A stretch of DNA of 64,000 nucleotides from positions 1 to 64,000 of the forward strand of contig JTDE01000218.1 of assembly GCA_014338405.1 (NCBI GenBank), read 5' to 3'. The position numbers were made by a program, and so were the translations under genes. Source of the DNA: Paragonimus skrjabini miyazakii (taxonomy: Eukaryota; Platyhelminthes; Trematoda; Plagiorchiida; Troglotrematidae). Shown piece by piece: positions 33,990 through 47,600 of the stretch. The notes under the pieces were generated by a model. The model saw only the letters and a program-made list of their open reading frames with translations, did no database searches and was not told where the DNA came from. How positions within the stretch are numbered: the stretch's first letter is position 1; the number at the start of each line of letters is the position of its first letter.

Positions 33990-34740
33990 GTAGGTTAAGT
34001 AGACGATGGGACCAGAGGGGTCAGTTACTGCGTCCCAGACTGCCACCCACCAGAGACAGAGGTGGCTTCCAAGCTTACGTTATTGAAATATGACAAAGCT
34101 TCTGGAGAACTCTTTTTCCTCTCCTAGTTTGAATGTCGCCGAAGAGAGGTTGGTATCAGAATTGGTGAAACTTCCGGCGATTTGGAAAATTGGTGTCTAA
34201 TAGCAATTCCCGTTTTCATTAGGGGTGCCTGAAATTACTTGACGATCATACAGGCCATAGTCTAGTATAAATTGCGTGCACGTTACTCACTGACCTCATT
34301 TTACTCCGGATCCCTGAACCATGGATCCCTGAACCATGATCTGGTCAAGAATGTACCGAGTCGGCTTGTACCCTGCGACGGGTCTTAAAGCATCGACATT
34401 TCTACAAGCAGCCGACGGTTGAGCTCTTTTTGGACCTGAAGGCTGAATTCGATTCGGCTGCATATAATGTTTACTGGGACTGTCTTTTACGCAAAGAAGT
34501 TACACAAGAATATACATATCTTAAGATCAACGTGTGTACGTTGTGAAACTAGGGAGATATTCTACAAACAAGTATCTGAGGATGTTTTTCGCCGGAAGTG
34601 TTTGATCTCTCCGTTCCGGTTCAGTATGGTCATAGTTGAAGGTCTGGGACGTAAGCCAAGAGAATCAAAAGAGCTTGGTACTGATGATATTTTTGGAACT
34701 GGGTTGCTCAACGTGGAGTGTTTAGGTTACATCTGTTGAG
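33990..34740 (+). mobile_element. RTE-like retrotransposon, central RT fragment
   Basis: Frames in order give LKYDKASGE (K-x-x-K-A-(A/S)-G-x-D type), then LVKLPAIWKIG. CTLRRVLKHRHFYKQPTVEL follows, then FLDLKAEFDSAAYNVYWDCL and LRKEVTQ, matching the RTE block L-R-Q-V-L-E-x-R-H-x-x-x-(R/K)-PTV-x-x-FLD-(L/I)-KAAFDSVDR-x-x-LW-x-CL-x-x-KGVP. A degenerate (R)-x-(G)-C-x-ISPF-x-F is near 34590-34625. A two-unit 15-bp tandem (34308-34337) sits just before the CTLRRVL block. Confidence 0.7.
34308..34337 (+). repeat. 15-bp tandem duplication
   Basis: GGATCCCTGAACCAT occurs twice in direct succession inside the RTE fragment. Confidence 0.85.
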
Positions 34741-36319
34741 TACTTACTGTTTTCCAGACTAGAAGCAAAAGAAGACATTTGCAGCGTTAAAAAATTTCAG
34801 GTTTACTGAGTTCGCAGAGGTTATTTCACAAACGAGAAGCAACAATAAAATAAAGAAATATAATTGCTCCCGAGGCCTTCAATTTTCTACTGGTTGTCTT
34901 GGAACGGCTTAACCTGTTCTAACATTTGACGCTATTCAACGACTTGTTTCATTTAGATGCTCATTATAATGGAATCCAATGCTACGCCGGAGTTCCACCC
35001 GAATGGGCTACTCCGCTGAACTGCCAGTTTGCTCGAGCGTCCGACAGTAAACAATTGAGTGACCCATATCGATAAGTTCGTTTAATTCAATCTCTTCACA
35101 TCATTGCCCTAACTAACCCCTATGCCGTATGCATGTAGATCATGCTGTACAATGGGATGACCTGCGTGGAAAGTTCTACGAACACACAATACACATTACT
35201 GCCTTACTGTGGAGAATTTCCTGTTCCCACGTCTTTTACTGGTGGAAGTTCGGTCGAGGTTGTGGGATGTTTTATACTCATGTGTAGCGTCATCTCGTTC
35301 GCCTGTACTAGTGCCCATAAGATATCTGCAAGAATAACAATGGCAATTTTGATTGTGTCAGTCTCCGTCAGCGTGACGCCAGGTTCTTTTTGAAGAAAAA
35401 AAACTATATTGTGTAAGCGTGCTTTATGGTTCGCAATCGCCGCATGTTTGCGACATAAATGTCAAAGTACTTTTTATTTAATCGGTTGATGTATGTCAAT
35501 TGGAATGATGGGGTGATCAACGCAGTCGTTCGTCGACGGGGTCCGCTATCCACTGGCCAAATACTAAGATTTCCCAGGCTACGATGTTTGGGCTACAAAT
35601 TCCTCACGTCAGCTGAGCGTTTCGTACACCGGCGATTTTTTGTCGAGGCCACCAACAAATGGGTAGTCAGGTGGTGATGAGGTCACGGTATATGAAGGCT
35701 CTGAGTAAAGTTAGTGGGGTCTTACTCTGTCCAACGGAGGCCTTCGTACTCACTCATCTAACTTGTTAGAAACGCTGTCCGAGATGGCAACTTACCACAA
35801 TCTGTTGTGTGCCTGCATCCGTAGCATTTTTACTTTTTCCTTATAGACGTTCATTCATTCAATTCCATACCATTTGTGACCATTTTAAAATTCTATAATA
35901 TCCCACATCACTGTTGCGGTGAAAGCAGCCCAGGCCATAGCACGTTTCGATTAGGCGCATAACCGTTACGGTTGACTGAGCTACTAAGTGTCTTTAGTGC
36001 TTCATTCGGAATACAGTTCAAGATCTTACTAAGGCCATTTAGTCGGCCCACTTGGTCGTTATTCGTACACTGGGCACCTATATTTCGGTGTCAAACCAGT
36101 CTTACGTGAATGCTCCGGAGAAATTCTGATGTCCGGATATCGAAGTCTACTGCACTTCCGGGACTAGAATCCAGGACAGTAATCAACGTATGAAACTAAC
36201 AGCACCCGCACTGTCTACTCGATACGGGTTATACACTTCGAGTGATTCCACAACCACCGTCACAGGTCAGGCTGGAGTAGGTACAGTCCTCAGTACGACG
36301 GTCGCAGCCGTATTGGTAG
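34741..36319. other. Unassigned stretch before the RTE element
   Basis: Frames of 72-83 codons at 35142-35393 and 35459-35677 show no family pattern. The endonuclease domain expected upstream of the RTE RT could not be recognised. Confidence 0.35.
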
Positions 36320-38318
36320 GTTGAATTCTTGTTAACAGTTCGTGGGTTGAACAAACACTGGATCTCGGAGAAATCCCTGCAGGTTTTGGATATCAGATGG
36401 AACATCACCCCGGTCAGTTCACATAGTACGTTTAGGAAACTGAAACATAAACTAAACATTGATCGTGAGGCTTGGTTAATGGAGAAAGTTAAGGAAATGG
36501 AAACTGCTTTTGTATCAGGGAACACCGGCACACTCTTCAAGCTTATCCGTGCTACTTGTCTCAGGTGACCGTCTGTCAGTGAAGCCATTAGTTAGACAGA
36601 TATCACTTTCATCCATACCAAGTGCAGTATATTCTGGTGCTGGGCGAGACAACTTGGGGTTAATTTACCTGACCTACTGCTTCTTCTAGGCTGCCGCCAT
36701 AAACTTGTGATTTAGCATTCAGGTCGGTAGATTTAGCACCACCCACTGAAGCTGAGGTCCGCAACTATATTTCGGTTCTCAAACGTAACTGAGCTGCTGG
36801 TACAGGTGATCTTGTGCCGACCCATTTCAGAGAAGGTGGAGAGACGTTAGTAGAGGCCTTGACTCAGTTGGTCAACCGTGTCTGGACAACGAAGTTCATC
36901 TATCCGTCCTGGGGTCATTAAATACTAATCCCCGTTTCCAACAAGGGAGTCCAGGGCTGTTGCGAAAACCATAGGGGGATCAGCTTGACCCCCAGTCATT
37001 TCTGGGGTTCTGGCATCCATTATACTTCGTCGACTCACCGCAGCTCGAGAGACAAACATTAGGAAGTAACAAGCTAAGTTTCTCCCTGGGATAGGAGGTA
37101 CTGATCAAATGTTTACTCCCCATTAAATTCTGGAGCAACATCGTACATACGGCCAGCTAACAGTTGCCGTATTTCTCGACTATAAATGTGCGTTCGACCC
37201 GGTGGATCGATCTATACTTTCTGTCGCTTAAACGAAGAGGTGCACAGACCAATTATGTGAACATATCGTCAGCGCTTTATTCCCATACTGTAGCTCAGGT
37301 TAGGGTTTACGATGAACTCTAACAGTTTCAACACCAGTAGCGGCGTACCTCAAGGCTGTTCACTTTCACCATTTTCTCTAAAATTTTGTGGTGGACGAAA
37401 TGTTGGAAAACTATCTGCGGTATTCACAAGACACCGGCGTGAACATCCCACCTGGTGAAATAATGACTGATCTTGATTGTGCTGACGACAATGTGTTGGT
37501 GTTTGATAACTTTAAGACAGCACAAACAAAGTTAGACGCTATTTTGCACTCTGCCAAATGCTTCGAATTGCGCATTGCGGCCTCAAAATGCAAAGTGCTT
37601 CCGCAAGATTGCTGCGATTACGCAGGTTTAATGTTAGATAATGAAACCATGGAGGTTGTTGACCAGTTTATATACCCTTGCAGCTGTATCAGCGGCGGCG
37701 GCGGAGGTGTAGGGAATAAAATAGAGGTGTGTATCTTTAAGGCTAGGGAGGTATTCGCTAACCCAAGACACCTTTGGCGACGTGTCATCTCTCTGAAGCC
37801 TAACGGTTGTGTATATATGTCGACAGTACAGGTTGTATTGTTTTTACGGCAACAAAAAATGACCGCTCAGGGTAGAAGATGTAGACCGTCTTCAGATATC
37901 TGACAACCGCTGTCTGTGTTCAATCGCTCGTGTCGGGGGGCACCAACGAGTAAGCAGCGAAGAGGCTAGGAAGTGGGTATTACGTAGTGATTGTCAAACA
38001 AGTTCTTTTGTTCATTCCTTACACCAGCACAAACTTGGATGGTTAGGTGCTGTACTATGGATGCAAGCTAGTCGAACACTTTGCGGACGCTGCGGCCGAT
38101 TGGCGCAAAGTGCGCGGTGGACAGATAATGACCTGGCGTAGACAAATAAAATCGTTCACGATGGGGTTGGTCACTGCAGATCGGGTTCGTATCCCGGGCT
38201 GGGGCCCTCGCGACCCATAGAGTCGGTGACTGGAGAAGTTAGGTGAGATGACGGCTAACCGAGGTCAGTGACGTGAATGTTGTCGCTGTTTGTCCGAGTT
38301 GTCTGTGGAATGAGTGCA
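36320..38318 (+). mobile_element. RTE-like non-LTR retrotransposon, most complete copy, pseudogenised
   Basis: Blocks are in family order. KHWISEKSLQVLDIR with AWLMEKVKEMETAFVSGNT then LFKLIRAT is at 36345-36560. PPTEAEVRNYISVLKRN then HFREGGETLVEALTQLVNRV is near 36740-36890. GCCENHRGISLTP is near 36955-36995 and FLDYKCAFDPVDRSI near 37170-37215. SGVPQGCSLSPF is near 37337-37374. MTDLDCADDNVLVFDNF (the ADD box) is near 37462-37512, SKCKVLPQDC near 37584-37613 and FKAREVFANPRHLWRRV near 37735-37787. VRGGQ-x-MTWRR-type residues are near 38110. The 171-codon frame 37388-37903 is the longest intact piece. Frameshifts and stops disable it. It is related to the copy at 15600-16265. Confidence 0.85.
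37388..37903 (+). pseudogene. RTE RT palm/thumb and C-terminal segment
   Basis: This is the longest open piece of the RTE element at 36320-38318. It carries the ADD catalytic box, SKCKVL and the F-x-Y-x-x-S-x-IS-x-GG segment (FIYPCSCISGGGGGVG). A GGC-rich run encodes the five glycines. Beyond it the pattern continues only in other frames. Confidence 0.75.
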
Positions 38319-38370
38319 CTTAATGTTGCTGGGCACAGAATGCGATAACGTATTGCTCTCACTTATAGCT

Positions 38371-38536
38371 CGTTTGTTTGTTTGCAAGGTGTAGGCACCT
38401 TGACGCCAAATGTTTGATGATAGACTTAGATGTTCTTAGTAGTTAGGTCTCTTCCCCTACCTTTTTCTCATCTTTTTCTCTACAGGATTTGCTTTCTTCT
38501 CGGTTATGTGGCAGTCAAACATAAATGAAAACCACC
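38371..38536 (+). repeat. 3' tail of the RTE-like element
   Basis: Shares its course with 17825-17995: GTTTGTTTGTTTGCA, GTAGGC, TTAGTAGTTAGGTCTCTTCC, a pyrimidine-rich run, and GGTTATGTGGCAGTCAAACAT. It lies about 50 bases after the RTE ORF end here. Confidence 0.65.
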
Positions 38537-38689
38537 GGCATGTTGCTGTCTTTATTAATAATGAGGATGATGAAGACAAATATATATGGAGTTTACAGTA
38601 GTAGGTTGATGTATCTGTCGGGCTCATTACAGAAAAGCTGGATCACAGGTTCACCAGTTTTCGGTGGCATCATTAGTCCATAACGTCAC

Positions 38690-39260
38690 GCTCGTCCATT
38701 GGTTTAACCACGGATGTTGGCCATCGGCCCGGTGGATTTGTGACCACGGTAGACGCAGCGCCTTAACAAAACGCTTTTGTAGCAGAATGCCAGGTCAAGC
38801 AGCCTGATTTCAGTAGCCTCGTCAGTACAGAGTGTTCGCATTCCGATAGCCTTTGATGGGTTACCTGGCAAGCAGTAGACCTCTTGGAAAGCTTGATCGG
38901 TGCTCCCTTGGTGCCCACCTTCAATCAAATGAGCGAGGATAGTATTTTGACCGATCCTGTTTCCCCGTGCCCCAACCGTGGTGGATGGTGTTCCCGGATT
39001 CGCTTCGAAGGCTGTCCTGACGTTCGATCAATATAACCTGCTTCATAGGAACAAATGGAAGAATAGATGCTCATAGATGAGGTGTGAACTACCAGTCTAC
39101 CTTTGTTATAAAACCGGAGAAGTGGGGATATGGTAAACTGGATACGGAGTTCAGCTGTGGTATAGGTCGTACTGACTGTCTGGTTGGGTTTATGTGTTAG
39201 CCATTCTGTGGCACTTTCACCCTTGAACAGTACTCGAATCTACACATACTTCTTCCTAAT
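38690..39260 (-). mobile_element. Penelope-like element, GIY-YIG and C-terminal part, - strand
   Basis: Going down the - strand, frames give TTAELRIQFTISPLLRFYNK, then CSYEAGYIDRTSGQPSKRIR with EHHPPRL, matching C-x-C-x-x-x-YIGRT-x-R-x-LS-x-R-I-REH. Next is ILAHLIEGGHQGSTDQAFQE with VYCLPGN, then ATEIRLLDLAFCYKSVLLRR. The YIG glycine is replaced by Asp. The 74-codon frame 38928-38704 is the largest intact piece. The RT is not present upstream. Confidence 0.7.
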
Positions 39261-42200
39261 GTCCCGTACCTCAGGTTTATGTGACGCTCTGATTGCCTTT
39301 TTTGACAAATCGTTCCGGTTAGCCATTGTCATGGAGTACGTTCTTTGTAGATTCTAGTTCATTGCCTAACATATCCCATGGACAAATTATGTATGCCGTG
39401 TCAATCAGGCAACCTACTAGATTCCCCCTTTGTTTCAGGGGTACAAAACTGTGAAAGTTTGTGTACTGATCTATACAGGTATTCTTTCGACTAATTTTGC
39501 TTTGAAAAGTGCCGTCTATTCGTCTTTACAAATAAGCACCTAGAAAGGATACTCAAACGTGAACTACTTGAATGGTTTCTGTCAAATTGTTAATCGATTA
39601 CGTTATGCTTGGTAGTGTGTCCTTGGCTCGAGCTAACTATTGGAGCTTGCCGTTCCGTGCTCGGGACCGACATCGATCTTGCTGAGAAGATAAAACGAGA
39701 TGCCATAAAACTAGTCAGAATAATTTTCATTAGCATGTGCGGACAGCCTACGGGAACGGGAACATTTTTTTATGCTCTATCGACACATTAGAAGCGGTTT
39801 GACCATGACGTGTAGGACCTTGGAACAACCTCATTACCCGTTGAAAAGTATGCTGTCATTTGGTTAAACAACCGTATGAAAGGTATACTGCTAAAGTTAC
39901 ATTATCAGCCGGACACTTGGACTTACTGTGGACACTTGTAAAATTTCCGGCCTAATCTGGAGCAACCTACTAGTATTCATCTTCACAGCTTCATTAATAG
40001 ATTATTTCGGACTCAAGCTTAAGTCATAGTCTGGACGTTAGGCCGAAAGTTCAGACATCCTGGTCAGTAAAGCTAATGTAGTAGTATGTAACCACGCTGG
40101 ATTGTTTACAGATAGTTAGGTTACTGTTGTGTGCTGCAGAAAGAAGTGCTTTTGCAGCAAGCTTCTCTTCGGGTCATCTTGCACTGACTTATCATTCGCG
40201 ATCATTTCACTCCCCAATGTTCAGAGCCAAAACTGTCCATATATTTATATTTACATTAACATCGTTCCAAGCGGGTTAAGAAATAGACATATCTGTACAT
40301 CTCTTGCAAATCCCGTGAAGTGAATAAGATATCAAATGCGCTTTAACCGAGTTCACCTTGAGGAAGCTCCTCTTTCTTGCGTGCACCTTCACACATCATT
40401 CGAAACGATTGCACTGAATAATTGATTAAGGGTAGTATCAATAATATAGTCAAAGTTGTTTCCAGTATGAAAGCTTAAACTTCATGTGCAAAATCCTAAA
40501 CGGATGACTGCATGCTTGAGAACTCAAAGTAATTGTCCTGTTTAAATTGTCATAATTTTCTCAGTTTATTTTATACACCGAGTCCACAAGTTTCCATAAA
40601 GGAAGATGCATGATAGTGAAATATTTAGAGATTTGTAGCCGGAATCTCACCCGTGATAACCTGAGTTCGCACCAGCGGCCAGTGATGTCTCAAAGACAGT
40701 CAGTGAAAAAAGTTAAATCAGTACTTTGGTTCTTTATTGTCAAGATTAGTGTACAAGCCCAATTCAGTAGTGTCTGCCCAGACCGTGTCACGTGGTATCT
40801 GCATTCAAGTTCAAATGGCAACGTCATCATCGCTTAGACTAAACTGTTGGAACTGCGCGATATGTGAAGCAGCAGTTGATAGGGTAAGAAAACTGTTTGT
40901 GGTCAACCCTCGACTCTTCCCTCTTCCACTAATATTGACATTTGGGTGGTCTTGGACATCTTTTCCGTAATTTGGGTGCATAACAACATGTTGAGAGCAC
41001 AGATTACATCGTTCCGTAAAAGGCAGCTTTTCGCCGGTGGGTATTCAGTCTTCGAATACTAAAAATGACTGGAAATAAGCAACAGCAATTTCTTTCACTT
41101 GTTACGGGTTGCTTAGAAAGTTACCAGGTAGGTCGGCTCATATTATCGTCTTTACACTGTACTACTTACTGTGGGTTTTCAGTAGCACAACAACGAGACT
41201 TGAACCGATCCACTGAGGCATATTATTGCTTACCGGGCAATGGTGTGTCACACATTCACGTATTCAATAAACTATGAGCAGACGGTTATCCTAATGTCCG
41301 GATCGCATGCCAGTGTTTCCTTGCAACATGTCTCATTCAAGGATCGAAATTGTCGCTCCCTTGTGGGCTACGCGAGGTATTGACTCACTAGGCTCTTCGG
41401 TTTGTACTTTCTCGTAAACTTAGGTTTGGGCCACTTCCTCTGAAGGTGAATCATCAGTTGGAGTACTCGGCCTGCCAACACGCCTTCTATTAAAATTGCG
41501 TTTCCAACCATCTAGGTATATGACCTTGAACAACAAGTGTCAGCTGTAGATCTATCGTCCTTGTTGATTCGTCACATGTGTATTTGAATGTACGAGGAAA
41601 TCACAGTTGACGTCTTCTTACTGCTTCACTCAAACAAACAAACAGGGCACCTTTGCCAGTGCTTGTTGCTGAAACATACACTGATGAAATGATCGAATGA
41701 GACAAACCGCTGTGTGCATAGGAGTGAATGTTGTTGATTAGTGATGGCAATAATATTGGTTCACCTATTTTCCCTACATAGCTTGACTGTAGCTTACTTA
41801 CTTTGGCACTACTCTTCGTGCTTAGTGTGTGTGAACAGCATTTTTGCTTATTGTTCTCGTTGTTTGCTCACTTTCAGAGTAAATAAACAAATGGAATTTG
41901 TTTGCGCGAAGAAGAAGGAACAAAGTGAAAACAACCGTCTTAATTCATTGTATTTTCGCATGGGTCAAATTGTACTACGCAGTTGCGCTGGAAGCACACA
42001 AGTTAGGTTTTTGCTGAATATGTATTTGTCAAACAATTATTCGCTTTCTCTTCTTTGAGGAAAAATTAGAGATGAGGCTGTAACTGCCAGACTGCCTAGA
42101 TTGCAAGCATGGAGAAGTCGGACGCAATCAACCATACTTAAGTCAATAGGTTGCTTTCAAAGTGAATATATAATCACCCCCCACACCGTATATTAACGAT

Positions 42201-42739
42201 CTACAAGACAGAACAAAGATAGAGCACACTGAACATTTTGGTGTCCACTTCAGCAAATTGTGACGAAGGCTGGTGCAAACGTTAGCGCACACCAATTACT
42301 TTGCACTCATCTGGTAAAAGTAATGTTTAGCCAGCGACTTCGCTGACGGTTTCAGAAGAAACACTGTCAGGAAAATTAACGACGAATTAGGCCACGTTGA
42401 TGGTTTTCATCATCATCATCATCGTTAGTGGCAACATCATCACCCCCTGAGTACAGTGCAGCTGGAATCGATGTAGACGTTTTATTGCAACAATACCCAA
42501 CAAGGTGTCGAATTATTCAGCCTTTCATATCAGTTACTTTTTTGATTCTGTCGATACGTTGGAATTTTCTGTTATCGTTCAATATTGACAGTATTTTCCT
42601 TGTGTACTCTATTTGGTCCATAGCTACGGCACCAAAACATTTGTCTGGTTGAAATACGACAACTTTTCCAGAATTCAGAACTCTTAAATCTTCAAGATAA
42701 CGAATTTTGATAGTCTTATGGCGAACTCATAGGTTGTTT
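39261..42739. other. Unassigned stretch
   Basis: Frames up to 105 codons (41741-42058 +) have no recognisable family. A (CAT)5 microsatellite lies at 42408-42423. Confidence 0.4.
42408..42423 (+). repeat. (CAT)n microsatellite
   Basis: Five CAT units in a row, followed by further CATCA motifs near 42434. Confidence 0.9.
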
Positions 42740-44660
42740 CGGTAACTTCTGCCTTAAACCAACTATGATTAAAATAATGATAGAAAAGCGAATCGCTAAA
42801 GACATTTCGGCGTTACCGTTGTACAAACGATGTGTGAATGACGTCTTTATGTTTGCGCAATCTCCGCATGCAATCGCTGAGATGGTAAGCCAATTGAACT
42901 GCTGTCATGCTAATTTAATGTTCACCTGTGAACTGAAAAAGAAAAAATGCCAACCGTTTCAAACGCTCTCACCAGTCGTAGGAATTACAGATAAACAGAA
43001 CGGTCTGTGTATCAAAAGTAGACCCACACTGGCCGGTACACTCATTTTACAAGCTTTGCAGAAATGAAGGACAAACAAGCATTGCTTAGAACATTGTTTA
43101 CGCGCGCTAGACATATTTCTACTCTGGAATGTTTAGCGGGCGAACTTCTATTGTTTACAACCACGTTGCAAGATATTGAGTATCTGTTGAGATTTATCAA
43201 CAGACAGTCAACAACGCGTAGCAGTAGACAAAGTTTCCACGGCCGATGAGAAAGACTGCATTAAACTACCATTGAAAGGGGACAGTTCGTCGCTTCAAAT
43301 CACAAAACTTCTCGTCGCATCGATTAAGCGAGCGTTCAGTGTGGCAGAAATAGAAGTTCTTGAACGAACCCGCACGTTTTCGTTACCCTCAATAAAGAAA
43401 GAGGCGCCAACTCACACTGTATTTATCAATTTGTATGTACCTGCAGCAAGAGCTGTATCGACGGAACCGATAATTGCTTGAATTCTAGGATGAAAGAACA
43501 TCTGAAATGGGTTCAAAATGTGACAGGGCAATCTCCTCCCTTCTTCCCTGGATCACGTAAACTTCCGGCGTCATTTGTCGACTGACAAATGTTGGTCACC
43601 AGTCATCGGACTAATCTCATATCGACATTCAGGAATATATTGCGCCACGCTAATCAGCGTTTCCTGCATTTCGTTGAGGCGGTCGCGGTTAGTCATCTCA
43701 AGTCAGCATTATGTATGCAAAAAACGATTATATGTAAGCCTTATTGACCTAAACATTTTGTTCTGTTGTCCTCCAACCCATTTGCTGTTTTATTTTACTA
43801 CCCCCACCCCACCAGGTTTATATATATATATATATATAAATCTTTTGGGTATTGCTATTTGGTACTGGGGAGACGATACGAAATGCTATCATGTCAGTCT
43901 TCTTACTGTTGTGTTGAAAGTTAATTTATAAACAGAAATAATAGCTACCACCTCGTGAACCTCAAACGAATAAGTGGACATTACTGAGAAAAGTTCTTTG
44001 CTCGAACAAATGTTCTGATGTGTCACTTGAACGTCATAATTAGCTGCTTCTCTAGAAGAGGCTCAGATTTAGAGTCAGAAAAGTCACTTATTGCTTGGAA
44101 TACTGTTCAGGTTTGATAACCTAATGGGAAGTCTGAAGGGGAATTTTGAAGCTGGAGTAAAGTGGACCCATAAGACTACCCAAGTATGTTATCTTGTGTG
44201 CACCATAAGCGTGCCCTGGCCACCAATCAAAAGGCCCGCGTCTGTTCCCTCGACCAGCCGTTGTATCTATTTGCTCACTCGCAGCTATAGTGACACGTAC
44301 ATTGGGAAGATAGGAAGACAGCTGAAGAAAAATGCAGGGAGTATCTTCTCAATCGGTTGATCCAACCAATGAGTCAAGCGAACAAAGGTTATGCCTTATT
44401 CAGCCGGAGCCTAGGCTTAATCGATCGTTATATTTCTAGTTGTGAACAAACACAGAGCAGAATTAACCACATCTTTTCATATGATTGCTGAATACAGCTG
44501 CGTTAGAATTCGCAAAACATTTGGGGCATTTTTGATCAGCGGTGCGTCTAAAAACAACTCACAGTCGCTTGATAAAGGCTCTCCGAGAGGGTCGAAACGT
44601 TGCGAAACCGATAACTTTTTTGGTTTTAACTTGTTGTGGCTTAACCAAGAATTTACTTAG
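42740..44660 (+). mobile_element. Penelope-like element, + strand, RT to C-terminus, pseudogenised
   Basis: The frame 42765-43067 reads ISALPLYKRCVNDVFMF, then LNCCHANLMFTCELKK. This is the Penelope RT YVDD region with Tyr to Cys and the first Asp to Asn, so the catalytic box is broken. It continues with FQTLSPVVGI and TLFTRARHISTLECLAGELL near 43086-43152, then QSFHGR. KGDSSSLQITKLLVASIKRA and RTRTFSLPS are near 43270-43395. The C-terminal part resumes at 44230-44350 with CIYLLTRSYSDTYIGKIGRQ (an intact YIG of GIY-YIG). Then NRLIQPMSQANKG and a C-terminal ISGASKNNSQ stretch run to about 44570. A stretch of unrelated sequence including a TA microsatellite lies between 43500 and 44090. Confidence 0.8.
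43819..43838. repeat. (TA)10 microsatellite
   Basis: Twenty bases of alternating TA, just after a C-rich run. Confidence 0.95.
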
Positions 44661-44669
44661 CTCACAGTC

Positions 44670-47600
44670 ATGTTATATCTACCTTGGTTTTCCTGGTGAA
44701 GGTGAAGCGAGTTTTCAAATATCACTGATAATTCTTCTTATGCACTCCTGTTAATTGTTCCCTCGGATGACTTTCATGTACTGTAAAGTTATAAAGAGCG
44801 ATTTCACCTCTCTACCCTCACGGATTCCCGAATATAAATGAAGCAAACTGTTTTGTAATCAGTTGAACTTTGAGTTGTGTCAGCAGATGCCTTTTTCTAC
44901 AACTGGAGTGATCCTGGAAGAACAGCTAGATGCGATAATTCAGTAGAGTCCAGTGTGGTTCCAGCGGCGCAATGAGTAATAGGGTTTTCTCTCACGAATG
45001 CGGATAGGAGGTAAATTCCTGTATAGGGCAAGGTTATTGTAGGACTGATACTAGTTAATTGACTAGCTCGAGCCTAATGTCAGTTTCGACGAAATAGATA
45101 TATAAGACCAGGAGTTGTGAATACATTATTCCAATTTATTGTGAGTCAGGTACTTTTATGGATAACAATCCATTGGTAGACGATGTGAAACAATGTTGCA
45201 TCAATTACACTAAGCTTTTCAGCTGTGTGAATTGCAGAGATCTCTCCTGGTTGACAGCTGATAAGCTAACAGCAACAGGGTAACCAGGACTCATGTTTGG
45301 TCACGATTGGTGAACCCGAAACTTCAGCATGCTGTGGTCTTCAAACAGCCGTCCTGGAAGCTAGGATGATCACAAATATACACCACTATCAGGCTCTAAC
45401 AACAGCTCAGTTCTGGTCTAGTGACGTTTTCCGAAAACATCCGTTTATAGAGTCTATAAGTTGGCAGTAAGAAACAAAACTGTGAACGTCTAAAAATTAA
45501 AGTACGTTACTCTCTAACAGGTCTATCTGTTGATAACCAACCAGACTCAGGTATCGTTTAATCGACTTCTGTACGTATCCATAGGCAAGTTAAAATTTTC
45601 CTACTTTCCTGCCTTCTATTCTTAGAGAATTTGTGTTAATTAATTTTTTATCACGAGTATGTTACCGGTAAAACTGAATTAAGTTAATAACTACTGGTAG
45701 CTAGTACTGCCGTGCATCGAACCACAAGTTACTCAATAATGTCATGATATCTGCGAATCCTCTAAGTTGACAGCAGTAAACATCAGTGTCATCTTAGGAT
45801 AAGTAAACTCTATCAAGTTGACTGAACTGCCAGGTAACGTAACCTGTTAATACAACGTGAACATATCACGTAACCTTCTGTGTCGGCAAAATTCGCCATA
45901 CCTGACAGGTCACTGGTTGCTGTAGTAATTTTGCGTCGAACATGGCAATGAGGTATTTGGCGTGTGTAAGGTGCACTCGGTGAAGATATCAAAATTGAAC
46001 GAATTCCAGATGAGGATTTTTCACAACAAACTTGTAAAAGGAGTCAAGCCAATTTGAACAGATGACTCAAAAATAACTGACCATAAGTTATTTAGTGAAA
46101 AGATAAAAAGAGCGCAATCTACACAGTATCATGCATAATTTCATATTTTGGTTTACTTTTATATACATTATTCATCATTGACCTTGCACAAACTGTGGAC
46201 AACTTAAATTAATTCAAACTGATTTCACACTTTCTCTATGCTAATGCTCAGTACAAGGGTTGTTCATTTTGGACGAATTTCAAATACCAACAGTGAAACC
46301 AAACATCAAAGGAAATGACCCCGGAATTCAGTGTATTAGATTACTCGGTGTTAGCTACTTCACTGCGTGTTCTTCTCTATCGGGTTAGTCAACCACAATG
46401 CTGTGCCGGGGCACTTGCCACACTTAATTGTTCTAGCAGTGATAAAGAACTGTTACATTAACAAGTTGAATGTGCAATTTTACTGACCTATCAGCTGGTT
46501 TGCTCCAATGCTTGAATGCTCAACATGGATTTCCATGTCCCTTACTAGATATGTTGTGCGTGGATGTTGTTACAAATTTGATTAAGTTTGATCATGGGCA
46601 CAATCAAACGTCTACCGGTAAGGATTGAACCCTGATCAAACCAGGAAATTGCGCTATGTTCTTTACAAGATGAATATTCAGCAGTTTAATAATCACGTCT
46701 TCAGCGAACTATTTACTTATTTGGCTGTACAATCAATTCTTGCACACATTGTTCGAGAGTAACGAGAAATCGTGTGGAAATACGAACCCGGAAGGGTGTA
46801 TAACTGAACCACGTCCAATTAAAAAATTTGGTCTCGGGGAAATCACAGTAGGTCAAGAGACGAATTAGAAGTAAACTGACGTGACACAGTCATTTAGAAG
46901 AGAACATGGAACACTGTTACAGTTGGACGAATGTTTTCCTTTTCAAAGTAGTATTCGTATTCAGACTCGTCTGTAGGTTCGTCTTTTTCAAGAAGAAGCC
47001 CGGAGATATTCACAAAAGATAGGCTTTAATAAACGAAAACCCTAGTTCAACGTTTCTTATAGAAATATATTATGACATGGCCTGTTATACGTACAAAAAA
47101 TGTGTAAAATCAATTTTCGTCATGACGACTAGTCCCGATCGCTTACCATTTATTCGTCCTCATTTCCTTCAGTGCTTTCCGGTGAAAAATATTCAGTAGG
47201 CGTTAACGATTGTCTCGGTGATTCCGACGTTGATGTGCGTTATTTGCTAGTTTTGCGCTTAACAAAGTTCCGTTATCTCTGGAAATCGGAGGCAGCGGTT
47301 GGTTGTTGAATGTGTCCATCATTGAAAGTGTATAATTTTAATGACCCTATCTTCATCGCACTAGGATTTTGTTTCTGTCATAAGCTAGCCACTTCTAAAC
47401 TGTGCGTTCAGATTGTACGTGATGTTGATTTGGGAAACACCACACGGTCTAAGCGTTTTGATCATTATCAAATTTTTTGAATGGAACCAACTTTGAGTTT
47501 CTCCTAACTGCAGTGAAAATGTTCTTCGCATGTAACTTGACTCTACGGCATGTTTCCTCAAAGGAAATGCTTACGTAGCTGAACACAGTAATTAAAACAC

